DNA from: Rozella allomycis CSF55
Lineage: Eukaryota; Rozellomycota
Length of the DNA: 64,000 bases
Assembly (NCBI GenBank): GCA_000442015.1
Contig: KE561045.1
Location: 1-64,000, forward strand
Direction: 5' to 3'
The number at the start of each line of letters is the position of its first letter. Position 1 is the stretch's first letter. The notes under the pieces were generated by a model. The model worked only from the letters and a program-made list of their open reading frames with translations, had not been told where the DNA came from and searched no databases. A program made the position numbers and the translations under genes. Of this stretch, positions 21,177 to 34,760 are shown in pieces.

Positions 21177-23051
21177 ATAAATAAATAGAAATTTATTTGC
21201 ATTATAAAATCCCGTGGAATTTTGTTGGTGTATTGGACTTTATGGTAAGTATGATTACCTGATATTTATTCGCTAATCGCTCTTAGTCTTGGAGGGGGAA
21301 TGTCGATTGTCGGAAATGGTGCCATCAATTTTTGATTTTTGCGGGCAGGCAGTTTTGAGAGTATCAGAATTTACAGAGGATTAACAATGGAAAGTGAGAG
21401 GCCAGGTCATGTTTTAACTTTTATTGGATCCTTATTTATCAATTTGAGTATAGATAAGAGATTTCCACTGACTACGATGGGTATTTCGCGTGCCCAAATC
21501 TTAATGTCTTGTNACCATTTCGAAAAAAAATGTATCTAATTCAAGTAACTATTAATAAAAATAGTAAAACACTTCGCAAAGATAATTCATTCATGCTAAA
21601 TAATCCTCAGTCATTATTCATTCGCTTTCTTTCAAACTTACAAACTTCTTTGCCCGATGATGTAAAATTATACGAGATATACCTCGTTCATAGTACTAAC
21701 ACTACTGTTCGCTTTCAAGATGACGAATTTAATGAAATAGCACTTTCGTCACTATCTGATTGTTATCCAGCCTTGAAGCAGCTTACTTAAAGTATTAATA
21801 TTGAATCGTTTAGTTACCAATAAAGACACCAAATTAACTTTTATTTCTTATTAATTTTCCCTCTCAATATTAAGAAACGAAAACTTACTTGATTGTAATC
21901 CAGGATTTTTGTTAGTTTTATCAATGATTCTGAGAAGACTGGCATAAATACTTAAATAAAATTAGATGTTTTGGCCATCACAAAACTTACATACCATGAT
22001 TTATAATATTGTTAATCACAGTATCTCAAGCATTTGAGCGTTGTCATTATCAGCTCTATTTGCCGAATTTATGAAAACCAACTTGATTGTAATCCAGGAT
22101 TTTTGTAACTTTAAGTCTTGGCCATCACAATTCTTACCATGAAATTCCGTTCTACCTTCAAAAGTGTTTATGGCGTATCTATTTATTTATTGCTTTCTTT
22201 TGTATANAAAGAAAATACTGCTAAATAGGCCATTTTGCCATCTAGAAATTGAGTTTATCACAGTCGAAAACCTCAGTGATCAATATTAAATACTTTTAAC
22301 GTGGTAATTAAGGTCTAAATTTTGTCAATATTATAAAATAGAATAGTTAATTGAATGATGCAATTATTTTGTAAATCTGTTGCGGATAGGAATGTGCCAT
22401 CATGATGTCTATTTCCCTTCCTAAAGTTCAAAGTATCAGTTCTATCGGATTTAAATTTTTAAATGATACTGGATTATGGATAATGGAAAAGGACATTTAT
22501 TTAAATTATTACGTCCATATTATCTTTAATAGTAATTAATAAAATTAACATGATCTCTTGTAAGATCGCAACTTTAGGTTTACTCTAGCAGTATCGTACG
22601 ATATCACGGAGTATCCACTTCAAGAACTCACATTTCCTAGAAAAAACTCAGTACGAGAGTATTAATAAATAATGGCTTAACCCTTTTAACTAAATGGAGA
22701 ACTTGTAACTCACATTAGAAAAAACAGTCCCATACTTACCATTAAAGATATTTTTGGCAAATGGCAAGGCATAATCTGCTGCTTGCACAGTAAAAGAAAC
22801 AAAATCCATAAAATCAATAAGCAGAAATTGCTTTATGGAGGCTGTTCACCTTCTTNATGTTTTATTTGATCCCAATTTATCAATGTTAGTATAGATAAGA
22901 GATTTGGACTAACTACGATGGGTAATCACACCATTACAAGCCAGGAGCTGGAGGGAATCAAGAGAGGCTAGCCGATGTTCAAATCCCTGCATCAGCGGGG
23001 AGATGCGATATGTTACAAGCAAAAAATTAACTTATTATGAATGAAATGAAT
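21177..23051. repeat. repeat island with three assembly gaps
   Basis: About 1.9 kb without a recognisable gene and with single-N gaps at 21513, 22207 and 22856. A 55-bp segment at about 21427-21483 recurs at 22862-22922 (both end in ACGATGGGTA). A second unit containing TGATTGTAATCCAGGATTTT occurs at about 21890 and 22081, followed in both by a GGCCATCACAA segment. A third segment at 21929-21964 recurs near 62461. A 93-codon frame at 21509-21790 begins at a gap and has no recognised homologue. Confidence 0.6.
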
Positions 23052-24971
23052 TTAGTTATGTTTATTGATTGATTGTAGATTTACAAGTTTTGAAAAGGAA
23101 CCGTTTGGATCTTCAAGCAATTCATCAAAGGAGCCCATACTCTCTATAGATCCTTTATTCAATACAATTATTTTGTCTGCTTGTCTTATTGTCGATAGTC
23201 TGTGTGCAATAATAAGAACGGTTCGTCCTTTGACAAGTCTTTCCAGAGATTGTTGAACAAGAACTTCACTTTCAGCATCCAATGCGCTACTCGCCTCATC
23301 TAGAATAAGAATTTTGGGATTTCTAAGAAACGCTCTAGCCATCGCAATGCGTTGCTTTTGACCCCCTGATAGAGACGTTCCTTTTTCTCCAACTAGAGTT
23401 TTAAATTTATCAGGAAAATTCATAATGAAAGAATAACAATTTGACATTTTTGAAGCTTCAATGATTTCTTCTTCTGTCGCGTCTGGATTTCCGTATCTAA
23501 TGTTCTCTTCAATTGTCCCATCAAATAAGATTGGCTCCTGATTAACAAGGCCAATAATCTTTCTCCATTCTGTTAATGAAATATCTTTTAACTCCAAACC
23601 ATCAATTTTAATCGAACCTTCCAAGGGATCATAAAATCTTAACAATAATTGAACCAAAGTAGATTTTCCAGATCCAGAATGACCAACACACGCTGTTGTC
23701 TTTCCTGCTTCTAATTCAAATGAAATTGAATTTAAAACAGATTGATTTCTACCAGGGTAAACAAAAGAAACCTCTTTGAATTCTATTTCAGGGGTTCTAT
23801 TTTTAGGTAGCATTAATTGATGATCTTTAATTGATTCAATTTTAGGATTATTTTCCAACATTTCAAATATTCTCTCACTAGCCCCAATGCCTTTATTGAC
23901 TTCACTGTAAAAGGAAGAAAGCATGGCCATTGAACTACCAACATAAACTGTATACAACAAAAATGATCCTAAACTTCCAACAGATATTTGTCCAGCTGAA
24001 ACTAAATCACCAGCCGTATAGAATATCCCAAGAATCGCCATATTCCCAGCAAAATTGATCTTTTAAACATAACGAATTCACTTACCAATGAATAAAATCC
24101 TGAACTCGCAATTGTTTCTTTTATCGCCAAATTATAAATCCTTTTTATTTTATCCTGATATGCATAAAGTTCTCTTGTTTCATTCCCAAATGCTTTCACA
24201 GTCTTTATTGAAGATAGACGCTCATCAGCAATCTCCATGGCTTTAGAAATAGCAGTTTGTGTATCAGATCCAAGTTTTCTAACGTATCTACCATACGCCA
24301 CTGCACTCAGCGCAATAGGTGACACAATTGAGAGCACAACAAAACTAAGATATGGTGACACAGCAGTCATCATTGCAACGCCAATAATAGTCTGGCATGT
24401 AGCTCTTAAACCGTCATTCAACTGAGACGTCAGTGACTTGCCCACAATTTGCGTATCCGATGAAAGTCTCTTGGATTATTCAAGCTTTAAATTACTACCG
24501 AAATTAATTCACCAGTCCTAGTCTTGTCAAAAAACGATATGTCTTGTTTCAATATGTGCTCATACAGGTCTGACCGAAGTTTGAATATGATCTTCTCTCC
24601 TGCTACCCTGAACATGAAAACACGGGCAAAATTTGCAATAATCCCGATTGTAAATAATCCAGACATTCCCCAAAGCACAGTGCTTAAAGAGTAGCCAATC
24701 TTTTCTGGTTGTGTTACAATGTCCACCATCTGTCCCATCGCGTATGGTACTGTCATTGATATCCCCGAAGTTAATACAAGTAATGTTGATGCCCCTATAG
24801 AATATAATTGAGAAATTTACCTGCAATAAGTTGACGATGCTCGCGAGCAAGATTGAAAAAGCGTTTAAATTTACTACTTTCTTTGCCTTGCAATGAATGA
24901 TTAAACCGTTTAAACACTTTGCAAAACATTGCTTGTCCTCCCAGCGATTTTCTCATATATATCGATAGCAT
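23052..24971 (-). CDS. ABCB-type half transporter (ABCB10/Mdl1 class)
   Basis: Four exons (24971-24821, 24794-24499, 24469-24086, 24059-23052; introns 26, 29, 26 nt) encode 612 aa: one six-helix membrane domain followed by one nucleotide-binding domain. The NBD has Walker A GHSGSGKSTL, Q-loop VNQEP, signature LSGGQKQRIAMARA, Walker B ILILDEASSALDAESE and H-loop AHRLSTIR, all intact. Membrane-domain marks include FFDKTRTGELISR and DDGLR-type coupling residues. The half-size layout and these motifs fit mitochondrial ABCB10/Mdl1-like exporters; the N-terminus is basic enough for a presequence but not diagnostic. Truncated copies of exon 2 lie 1 kb upstream. Confidence 0.85.
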
Positions 24972-25544
24972 GACGCTTTCCTGTTTAATCAGTTTTGTTG
25001 TGGCTCAGATAGGCGATAGCTGATTACATTAACCATTCCGCACGATAGCGGCATAACCAAAGCTAGGAATTAGGGTGACNCTTGTAACGGAGAGAAAGTG
25101 TACAAACATAACGTTGAGAGTGGGTTGAAGTAATTATGTTCTTGAAGTTGAACGATAGCCACTGGACTGTTCGCACAGTGACAGACGCTTTGAAGGCTCT
25201 CAAACTGGCGATTAAAGAAAATGATACTGTAAATGATGAAAATAATGTCGTAACATGCTGCTGAAGTGTTAAACAATATGGAAAGTCTTGATATTAACAA
25301 TAATTTTATTGTAAGTACCCCGGTAGATCCAGAGGATCAATTCCTTTTTAATTTTACATAAATTTACTTACCCTGGTCTGAAAAAATTATTCTCTTTGTC
25401 ATAATGTCAGTCTACAACTTATAACAAATAATAAGGATTCAAGTGATGACGATCATTAAATCAATAACTAGTAATTTCCTCAATTGGCGTCACGATATTA
25501 TATTTTAAATATAAAAAACATTTTTCTCTAATATTGTGGGAAAT

Positions 25545-25725
25545 CATGATGCTTCCGGACGTAGGTGCATGGTTCGAGCCCTATCACCCGTTTCCCGTAA
25601 AAATCCTGGTGATTTTTTCTGGTAATTTCCAAAACTTAGTACCGTAGAATTCTCCAGAGAATCATAAAACCCTATGAGTAGTATTGTCCCCAGCCCTGCT
25701 CCAATTACACCACGAAACATTTTTT
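25545..25725 (-). repeat. SINE-like element with pol III A-box, copy C
   Basis: Read on the minus strand it opens with GTGGTGTAATTGGAGCAGGG, an A-box-like start shared with the other two copies. On the plus strand GGTTCGAGCCC near 25591 is a perfect B-box word. A/T-rich arms at 25501-25525 and 25716-25740 are nearly perfect inverted copies of each other, so a MITE origin is also possible. It is diverged and clearly non-coding. Confidence 0.35.
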
Positions 25726-25743
25726 TTATATTTAAAATAATTT

Positions 25744-25966
25744 AATGAAAACTCTGGCAAAATTTGGAATAATCAGTTTTGCTGTGGCCAGTAGGGGATT
25801 GATTACATTAACTATTCCAAAGCAAATAGCTTAGTTTAGGACAAGTCTAAATTTTATGTAAATGTTTATTGGAAAAAAGATCAGTCAATATTTGCAACTT
25901 TCCAGTTCTTCGGATTTAATATTCTCGTCATTNTTTGAATATGGTCTTCCCTCCTGCCACCCGACA
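25744..25966 (-). pseudogene. displaced fragments of ABC transporter exon 2
   Basis: Plus-strand text at 25744-25770 (GAAAACTCTGGCAAAATTTG) matches 24612-24640 of the ABC gene, and 25934-25966 (TTTGAATATGGTCTTC then a Cys/Thr-rich run) matches 24584-24612. In the intact gene these are adjacent; here they are split and reversed in order around the gap at 25933. They are scraps of a paralogue or ends of unmerged contigs, not an expressed gene. Confidence 0.5.
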
Positions 25967-25989
25967 CATTTTTTTATATTTTAAACATT

Positions 25990-26160
25990 TTTTATTTAAA
26001 GTAAAGAAGGGGAAACCATTCGTCAAAATCACCTTGGGATCCTCCTGAAAATTTTAAAGAATTTAAGCTCCAAAAACCACATCCATTGGGAGTTGAACAC
26101 AGGGTTTTAAGTTAAAGACTTCAAAATTCCAGCGCCCTCTCCAATTCAAGCCGGGGGAAA
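25990..26160 (-). repeat. tRNA-derived SINE-like element, copy B
   Basis: On the minus strand this reads from about 26160 with TTGAATTGGAGAGGGCGCTGG (A-box-like; shown in part), then GTTCAACTCCC, an excellent B-box, at about 26100-26090, and a 3' part GATCCCAAGGTGATTTTGAC. The same order and spacing recur at 35333-35495. Two dispersed copies with internal pol III promoter words are the mark of a SINE. Confidence 0.5.
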
Positions 26161-26559
26161 CAATAGTTATATTGTACTATTGTGAATAGTGTAGTCTTGA
26201 TTGTGGAGGTGTCCCGTCCAACAATATATTGACAAATGACAATATACGGAAATATTGTTCACTCTGGCAGTTAAATAGGAAAAAACCGAGGAACAAAGAT
26301 TGTGTTTCTGTGTTTTTTAAAGAGATTGAAGATAAACCTCATCATTACAAATGTNGCTGGCTAAGATTGACTAGAACCTAGCCTGAATTCGTCCAGCGGG
26401 CACATCTTTGGTTTCGGAAGCAATGATTTCTGCCACTGGGCATATTGCGCGGAGCTCCCGTGTCAATGAGACAAACAAACATCAACGACAAGATATTTCG
26501 CTGGTGATTTTCCAGGCACAAAATCGTTATATATAACGCTACACAAGCACTTCATTTTT

Positions 26560-26812
26560 GCAGTCAGGTGAGTACTTCATTTTTATTTTCATTAAAACCA
26601 GGTTGGGAGGCAAGAACTACAAAGAAAACGTAAAGTCTCTAGTAAAGGCTGCACCTTTGTTGCAGACTTAAAGCGTATTATCAAGCAGGTTTCCTCACTT
26701 GTTTGTTGCCTACGACGATTCTCAATTCACTGTCCTTCTGGTTGAAGGAATCACACAAATCGACTCAGAGATTTCCTATTGATGACTTGAAAGGGATTCA
26801 AAGATATTCCTT
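26560..26812 (+). pseudogene. CRN header-like fragment
   Basis: Plus-strand pieces read TFVADLKRIIKQ and then, after a short stretch, PHLFVAYDDSQFTVLLVEG. A strand, a TVaDLK-type helix and a closing hydrophobic strand are the pattern of the ubiquitin-like N-terminal domain of Crinklers. No downstream NTPase or nuclease domain follows before the gap at 26832. It looks like a stranded scrap of the gene family seen at both ends of the window; the resemblance is suggestive only. Confidence 0.35.
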
Positions 26813-26902
26813 GGCAACGAGACGAAATAATNAATCTTTGAAAAACAATTTATTGAATTATTTTGATGGAGTGTTTGGGTTCATCTAAGATAAAGAAATA
26901 GG

Positions 26903-27139
26903 CTAAATATTTACGCGAATTTTTTGACCAGAAGCAGCACCAACCATCATCTTATAGCGTCTCTTGTAAAGAACTCTTTTCTTTGCACGACCTACATCAT
27001 CACCGGGTATTAAAGATACCTCTAGGAGTTTTTGGTTTATCTACCTTTTCAACTTTTGGAGTTTGAGATTTAACTTTTCCGGCGCGCGCCAGAGAACCGT
27101 GCATTTTACCCTATACATAATAAAATAGACTCATACCAT
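26903..27139 (-). CDS. RPS30: ribosomal protein S30 (eS30)
   Basis: Three tiny exons (27139-27137, 27110-27020, 26991-26903) encode 60 aa. The first exon is only the ATG; a 26-nt intron follows at once. The product reads [20 protein letters not shown], then a join at a 28-nt intron gives [16 protein letters not shown], the eS30 signature. There is no ubiquitin-like FUBI domain in front, so it is the free form found in fungi and not the animal fusion. It lies divergently from RPS15 across 213 bp, so the two small-subunit protein genes share a promoter region. Confidence 0.88.
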
Positions 27140-27352
27140 TTTTGAAAAACTAAAGCAAGGGTCAAGTGGCGCAGAGTAGAATTTAAATTTCTGCCTTTGT
27201 GGTGCAAAATCCTTTGTGAGGTTAATAACATCCAAATATTGAATTGATTATAAACTTATTTTTTGCGACTAAAGAAGCTAACACCCCTTAATCTGATTTT
27301 TCGTAATTTGTGTGGCTAATTTTTCAACGCCCCCTGGTTATTCAAGGAAAAA

Positions 27353-27854
27353 ATGGTAATTCATTTGGTTGGCAATAAAGCTAGACTGACGACGCAGTTG
27401 AAATAAAGAAGAAAAGAACTTTTCGCAAGTATACCTATCGTGGAGTAGAATTGGAAAATCTTTTAGACCTTTCCTCCGAAAAAGTAAAATATGTGTCCTT
27501 AGCATGATATAGCTTATGGAACTTGTCAACGCTCGTGCTAGAAGACGTTTTCAACGTGGATTAAAAAGAAAGCCAATGGGGTTAATCAAAAAGCTTCGCA
27601 AAGCTAAGAAAGAAGCCGCTCAAGACGAGAAGCCGGCTGTTGTCAAAACTCATCTTCGTGATATGATTGTTGTTCCAGAAATGATTGGATCAGTTATCGG
27701 GATTTACAACGGAAAAGTCTTCAATCAAGTCGAAATTAAACCAGAAATGGTTGGACATTACCTTGGTGAATTTTCTATTACTTACAAGCCAGTCAAGCAT
27801 GGTCGCCCAGGTATCGGAGCTACATCTTCTTCAAAGTTTGTTCCTCTTAAATAA
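27353..27854 (+). CDS. RPS15: ribosomal protein S15 (uS19)
   Basis: Three exons (27353-27355, 27409-27483, 27513-27854) encode 139 aa. As in RPS30, the first exon is just the ATG, here followed by a 53-nt intron. [19 protein letters not shown], then [17 protein letters not shown] and [12 protein letters not shown], match eukaryotic uS19, as do [20 protein letters not shown] and [20 protein letters not shown]. The protein sits in the head of the 40S subunit. The exact acceptor at 27408 is chosen because it retains KKRTFRK; one residue either way is possible. Confidence 0.9.
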
Positions 27855-28165
27855 ATATGCACTTTCGATACTAGTTTTGTTATATTCATTGTTGGATTAG
27901 TTGCACGACCTTTTTTGATGTCAACCCTAAGTAATCACATTGGACCCTATAAAATTGGATTCGTTTTTTTCAATGAACTACTAAGATAATCTCGTAATGA
28001 TTTTTCAAGTGAATTTTTTTGAGATTGACAAAATAATAGTTATCACTTATCAGCTTATCATTAAAAATACCAGAAATCTGAGGGCATTAATTAGAACATT
28101 GCTCTTTTATGAATCCAGGATAACCGCGCACAGAGAAGTAAAAATAGATCCTAAAAATCTCCTGT
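27855..28165. other. spacer, no gene seen
   Basis: About 311 bp of AT-rich DNA between RPS15 and the cyclin gene, both on the plus strand. It must hold the RPS15 polyadenylation region and the cyclin promoter; no clear motif is visible. Confidence 0.4.
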
Positions 28166-29692
28166 ATGGGGAATTCTTCGTCCATGGAACCTTCCAATGA
28201 AAAATATTTTAGCTCCTCAAAAGAGGAAAGGGCGTTCTATTCCGAAAATATCTTAAGTGACTTCCATAATGAACAGTCAACATCAGATTTTAATAAAAAT
28301 GTGAGCAGTGTTAAATTACATGTAGAAGATATAACATCCAATCATTGTACGACAAAGGAAAACTATGAGAATAAAATTGACGTGTCCTCTTTTCATGCTG
28401 GGCGAAGAAAAACTATTCATGAAATGCCTAGATCAGGTATTATGATCTCATGAATGAGATAGGTTCCAATGACATACTTTTCACCAATGCGATACAATAC
28501 ATGAAATCTAAAGAAAAAAAGGATTCAAGCATAATATCAACGAGTGCTGGTTTCCTGTCTGTTAACCTGTCAGAAACAGAAAGTGCTTTGCAGTTGCCTC
28601 ACAGTAAACTCGCCATCAATAGTAAAATAAGTTAAAGTAGTGGAAGCCAATTCAATACTTAGTGTTTGTACTAATGACGTAAAACCTTTTCAACCAAACA
28701 ATTAGAATTCCCTGTTGTATCAAGCAGAGTCGATCTCAACAAATAATCTCGGTGCGACAAGCGTGAAAAATATCTATGAGATAATAAAGCCTAGCTCGGT
28801 GAGGAAGTCAAATTCGTGTTCAACACTATTTATTGAAAGCACAATCAGCAAAGCTGACTTGAAGCAGATGCTAAAATGGTAAAATTAAAGACATATTACG
28901 AAGACAGTGCCGCTAACGCTATATATTTTAGCATACAATACAGTCATGAAATCAAAAGATATCGAAGCCATGACATTTTCTCTGAAAAGCTTCATCCTTT
29001 GGGCGTAAAGAAAAATGAATTCCTTAAATAGCCTGACTTTAGAGCGAAAAAAGTTCCTTCCTTTGCCGATGTTTATAAGTTTTTGGATGGGATCTTTAGA
29101 TCTACTCAGGTAAGTTAAAATTGAAATATTGACAAGTTGAATTCAGAGACTGCAATTATTGCCAATATTTACATGGAAAGAATGATTCGAAACACAGGTG
29201 TTACATTATACTGCACGAATTGGCGGAGATGTGTGCTTGGGGCAATTCTCTTAGCGTCCAAGGTTTGGGATGATCAGGCGATATGGAATGTTGATTTTAA
29301 CGGATACTTTCCGCATGTGGCCGTGCAAGATTTGTAAATATTGTTCATTCTTAATTCTAGGAATAATCTGGAGAGATGGTATTTGAAGGCAATTAATTAC
29401 AATGTTAATGTGAAAGGAAGCACGTAAAACGATAATTTTTGTTTCATAAAGCTATGCTAATTATTTTTTTCAGCTGCGTGATACTATTACTAATCGGTAT
29501 CATGTCATAACGAGACCAATCAACAACTCACGAGCTCAGGAAATCGAAGCTGATACATCATATATTGCGACTGTAGGGGCTGATGGCAAAAAGACAAGGA
29601 GGAAAAGTATTTCTGTCGCTAAAAGCAAATCTGAACATGCTCTGAGCAATGTTGAACAAATCAAAGAGGTGGTTTCATTTGATGCATCATAG
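28166..29692 (+). CDS. cyclin Y-like protein
   Basis: Nine exons (28166-28436, 28463-28603, 28632-28678, 28706-28878, 28932-29004, 29032-29109, 29137-29333, 29361-29423, 29452-29692) encode 427 aa. The N-terminus MGNSSSMEPS is an N-myristoylation signal, as in animal cyclin Y, which anchors CDK14/16 kinases at membranes. The cyclin box carries VPSFADVYKFL, CTNWRRCVLGAILLASKVWDDQAIWN and LERWYLKAINYNVNV, all close to CCNY. The tail retains KKTRRKSISVAKSKSEHAL, aligning with the phosphorylated RKRSASADNL segment of cyclin Y. The exon 2 end has two possible splice choices near 28604-28640; the 28-nt one is used. Function in Wnt-type or cell-cycle signalling here is unknown. Confidence 0.82.
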
Positions 29693-29737
29693 ACAGATGT
29701 TCTTAAATTGAAAACAATATTCAATTTTATAATAAAT

Positions 29738-31272
29738 TTATTTAATTCCTAGAGACGATTTTATCTTCTCCAAAGAAGACACTTGATCATTGTTTGATGG
29801 ACTGCACAATTCAGATAAATCGTACTTGTTCATCATCATAAGACACCTTCTGAGTGTATTCCAGAGACTTTTTGAATGTTCAAACGATGTTTGTGGTAAA
29901 TGCGAACTTATGGCTGAAATAAGCTGATTAACTGCCTCGTCATAACATCCAAGATTCATGCAAGCAACGGCTATGTTGTAGCGACCTCTTGCAAATGAAG
30001 GCCTTAAAGAAAGAGCCTTTTTATAAGCTTCCAGTGCTTCTTCTGATCTCCCACTATTTGCCAATGTTGCTCCTAATCTATTCCATAACAAATGATCCTT
30101 TTATAACCAAATGCAAACATTACATTTGTGCGAAATTGAAGCGCAGTTTTGAAACAGTCCGCAGCCTTGGAATAGTCCAAAGCATTGTAAAATAGTACAC
30201 CAATACCTACTTGCAAGTCAGTGTCATTCACAGAATGTTTAATTGCTCTAATAAACCCGTTAATTAGTTTTTCTCTTGAATTTTCTATATTGTCAAAGTT
30301 ATTTAAAGTTGTCTGAATGTTATATTTAGTTGAAAGCCATTGCGCCAATAATTGCAATGCTTCCCTTTCCCACCCCTCGTTGGTAACGCTGATAGCTAAA
30401 GCCTATTAAATGGAAATTGTAATAATCTACTAAAAGGGCATCTAGATTTGTGTTATCGTTATTGATGGCCTGTTTAAGGGCAATTATGGCCAGTTCTTCT
30501 TTTTCATTTTCTGCTTGGCAAAGCCCCAATTGAAACCAAGCTTCACTTATATTTTCATTCTTTTGAATAGCAGCTTCAAAAGCCAACGAAGCATTTTTCA
30601 AATCACCCGCCCTAAATAGTTCCAAACCTGTTTAAGAAGAACCCAAAAGTAATTACCTTTGTTAAGCGGGCTATCAAGGTTTAAAAACGGATTATTTTCA
30701 GCGAACGGATAAGGTCCAAAATCCAACATTGTGTTTTGCAACTCATCAAAAGTATTGTGAGCATTTTTCCACGACTCCTCGAACTTATCCAATTCTGGAA
30801 TTTCATTTAAATTTGTGTTTTGCATTTGAAGAGTTTCAAATTCCTTTTGCCACTCCAATTCATGAGATGCTGGAACGAATGCCCTTTCGAAGTTATGAAG
30901 TTCGTTAGATGAAGATTGATCCATTGTATGTAATGAGAAATCTTTTTCCCATTGGTTATGAGGCGGCATAATTTGACTATTCATCCATGATTGGTTAAAC
31001 ATGTTAAAGTCTGCTTGGGGTACTTGGTTAAAGTTATTGAATTGAACCGTCCAATCATTTACATGAGGTGCATGTGTTGCGTTTGATATAATATTTGTTT
31101 CAATATTTGACTGTTGACCTTGGTTAATGGCTTTTGCCTTTCCCTTTGGAACAAACCTAGCAGTGGAAGTTGAAGGTGCACTATTTGGCTAAATTTAATT
31201 TATGTGTGTATAAAATACCTGAAATGCTTTTATAATGCTATTTAAAGGATTTTGGGATGAACAATTTTCCAT
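29738..31272 (-). CDS. PEX5: peroxisomal targeting signal 1 receptor Pex5
   Basis: Five exons (31272-31219, 31188-30657, 30627-30431, 30402-30124, 30097-29738; introns 26-30 nt) encode 473 aa. The N-terminus MENCSSQNPLN has the conserved Cys used for monoubiquitin-driven recycling. The disordered half contains pentapeptides WTVQF, WEKDF and WQKEF, which bind Pex14/Pex13. The C-terminal half has TPR repeats (ENISEAWFQLGLCQAENEKE; FRTNDHLLWNRLGATLANSG across a splice join; SFARGRYNIAVACMNLGCY) that bind the SKL-type signal. The receptor carries matrix proteins into peroxisomes, so this organism probably has peroxisomes. The motif count is at the low end for the family. Confidence 0.9.
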
Positions 31273-31305
31273 TTTTGAAAATGCCAAAGTTTAAACCTTA
31301 ATTAG

Positions 31306-31513
31306 CAGAATAAAATAAGCTTAAATTCACTGAAAAATAATATTAATTATTCAAAATGTTGATAGAATAAAAGAATTTGAAAAATATTTATTAGAGAAAT
31401 CTTAANGCTTAATTAGGGGAAACATATAGAAGAATAAAATAAGTTTAAATTCATTGAAAATAATATTAATTATTCAATATGTTGATAGAATAAAAGAATT
31501 TGAAAAATATTTA

Positions 31514-31529
<16 letters not shown>
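31306..31529. repeat. gap-flanking direct duplication
   Basis: About 100 bp left of the N at 31406 (31306-31405) recurs almost unchanged right of it (31432-31529), covering the last codons of MCM7 and its 3' flank. Two unmerged contig ends or haplotypes explain this best. Confidence 0.7.
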
Positions 31530-33960
<2,431 letters not shown>

Positions 33961-34189
33961 TTCAATTAACAAGGGTTTTCAGGAAATTTACCAATTCTCA
34001 ACTAAAGCGAAATAACTTTAACAAACAATTACATTAAAGAGAACGAAATAGACATAACAAATATATATTATATTGGGATGGAAAAAGTTTAGTCTATCAA
34101 ATCAAAGTGTAAATGAATAAATACATGTCTTTCCAAATACTATTCAAAAATATTTGATATTTATTGCGAACGAAAACTAACAATGCGAT

Positions 34190-34630
34190 TACGATTGAAA
34201 CAACGTTTAAATTGTTAATTGAGTAAAGGACAAAAACTTATGGAATGCGAAAATACAAGGGAAAAAACATTAAAATACAAAACCACAATACAAACATCAA
34301 AAAACACAATGAAACAATTGATTAATAATCACGGTCACGGGAGCGGTAACCTCTGTCTTCATAACGGCCACGTCTTTCGTATCCTCTGTCGTTTCCATAT
34401 CTAGAGCCACCTTCGCGTCTGTATCCACCTCTTGATCCGAAGCCACCTTCGCGGCCACCACGGCGATTTCCATCACGTCTTTCAGAGCGTTCTCCAGCTC
34501 TATCGACACGGAGTCTGCGACCTAGACTTAATGACAAGTAGGGTAATTACCGTCGAATTCTTGGTCATTCATTTCTTTGATGGCATTAGCAGCATCGTCT
34601 TCGTTTGTGTAAGTGACGAATCCAAATCCA
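34190..34630 (-). repeat. duplicated 3' half of the RRM protein gene
   Basis: This segment is almost identical to 34632-35070, including the Arg/Gly-rich exon (34322-34537 frame) and its 3' flank, and stops abruptly at the N at 34631. It lacks the RRM start. A few scattered base differences suggest the second haplotype rather than a true tandem copy. Confidence 0.7.
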
Positions 34631-34760
34631 NGTTGAAACAACGTTTAAATTGTCAATTGAGTAAGAGGACAAAAACTTATAGAATGCGAAAATACAAGGG
34701 AAAAAACATTAAAATACAAAACCACAATACAAACATCAAAAAACACAATGAAAGAATTGA

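Larger units (their letters stand above)
24972..26902. other. gene-poor repeat region with four gaps
   Basis: About 1.9 kb with gaps at 25080, 25933, 26356 and 26832. It contains pieces similar to ABC transporter exon 2, two SINE-like elements and a CRN-header-like scrap, listed separately. A duplicated segment with GATTACATTAACNATTCC lies at about 24987-25042 and 25771-25823. A short plus-strand frame of about 40 codons near 25137-25263 ends in a stop and has no known match. Confidence 0.5.

Noticed and set aside
22950-23010. A TTCAAATCC word suggesting a tRNA T-loop
   Set aside because: The flanks do not pair as a 5-bp T-stem and no acceptor or D-arm fits.
25580-25610. GGTTCGAGCCC read as a tRNA gene
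   Set aside because: No cloverleaf can be folded; treated as a B-box inside a repeat.
28604-28640. A 19-nt intron in the cyclin Y gene
   Set aside because: A 28-nt intron with a better donor (GTAAAC at 28604) gives an equally good frame, so the ultra-short reading is unnecessary.
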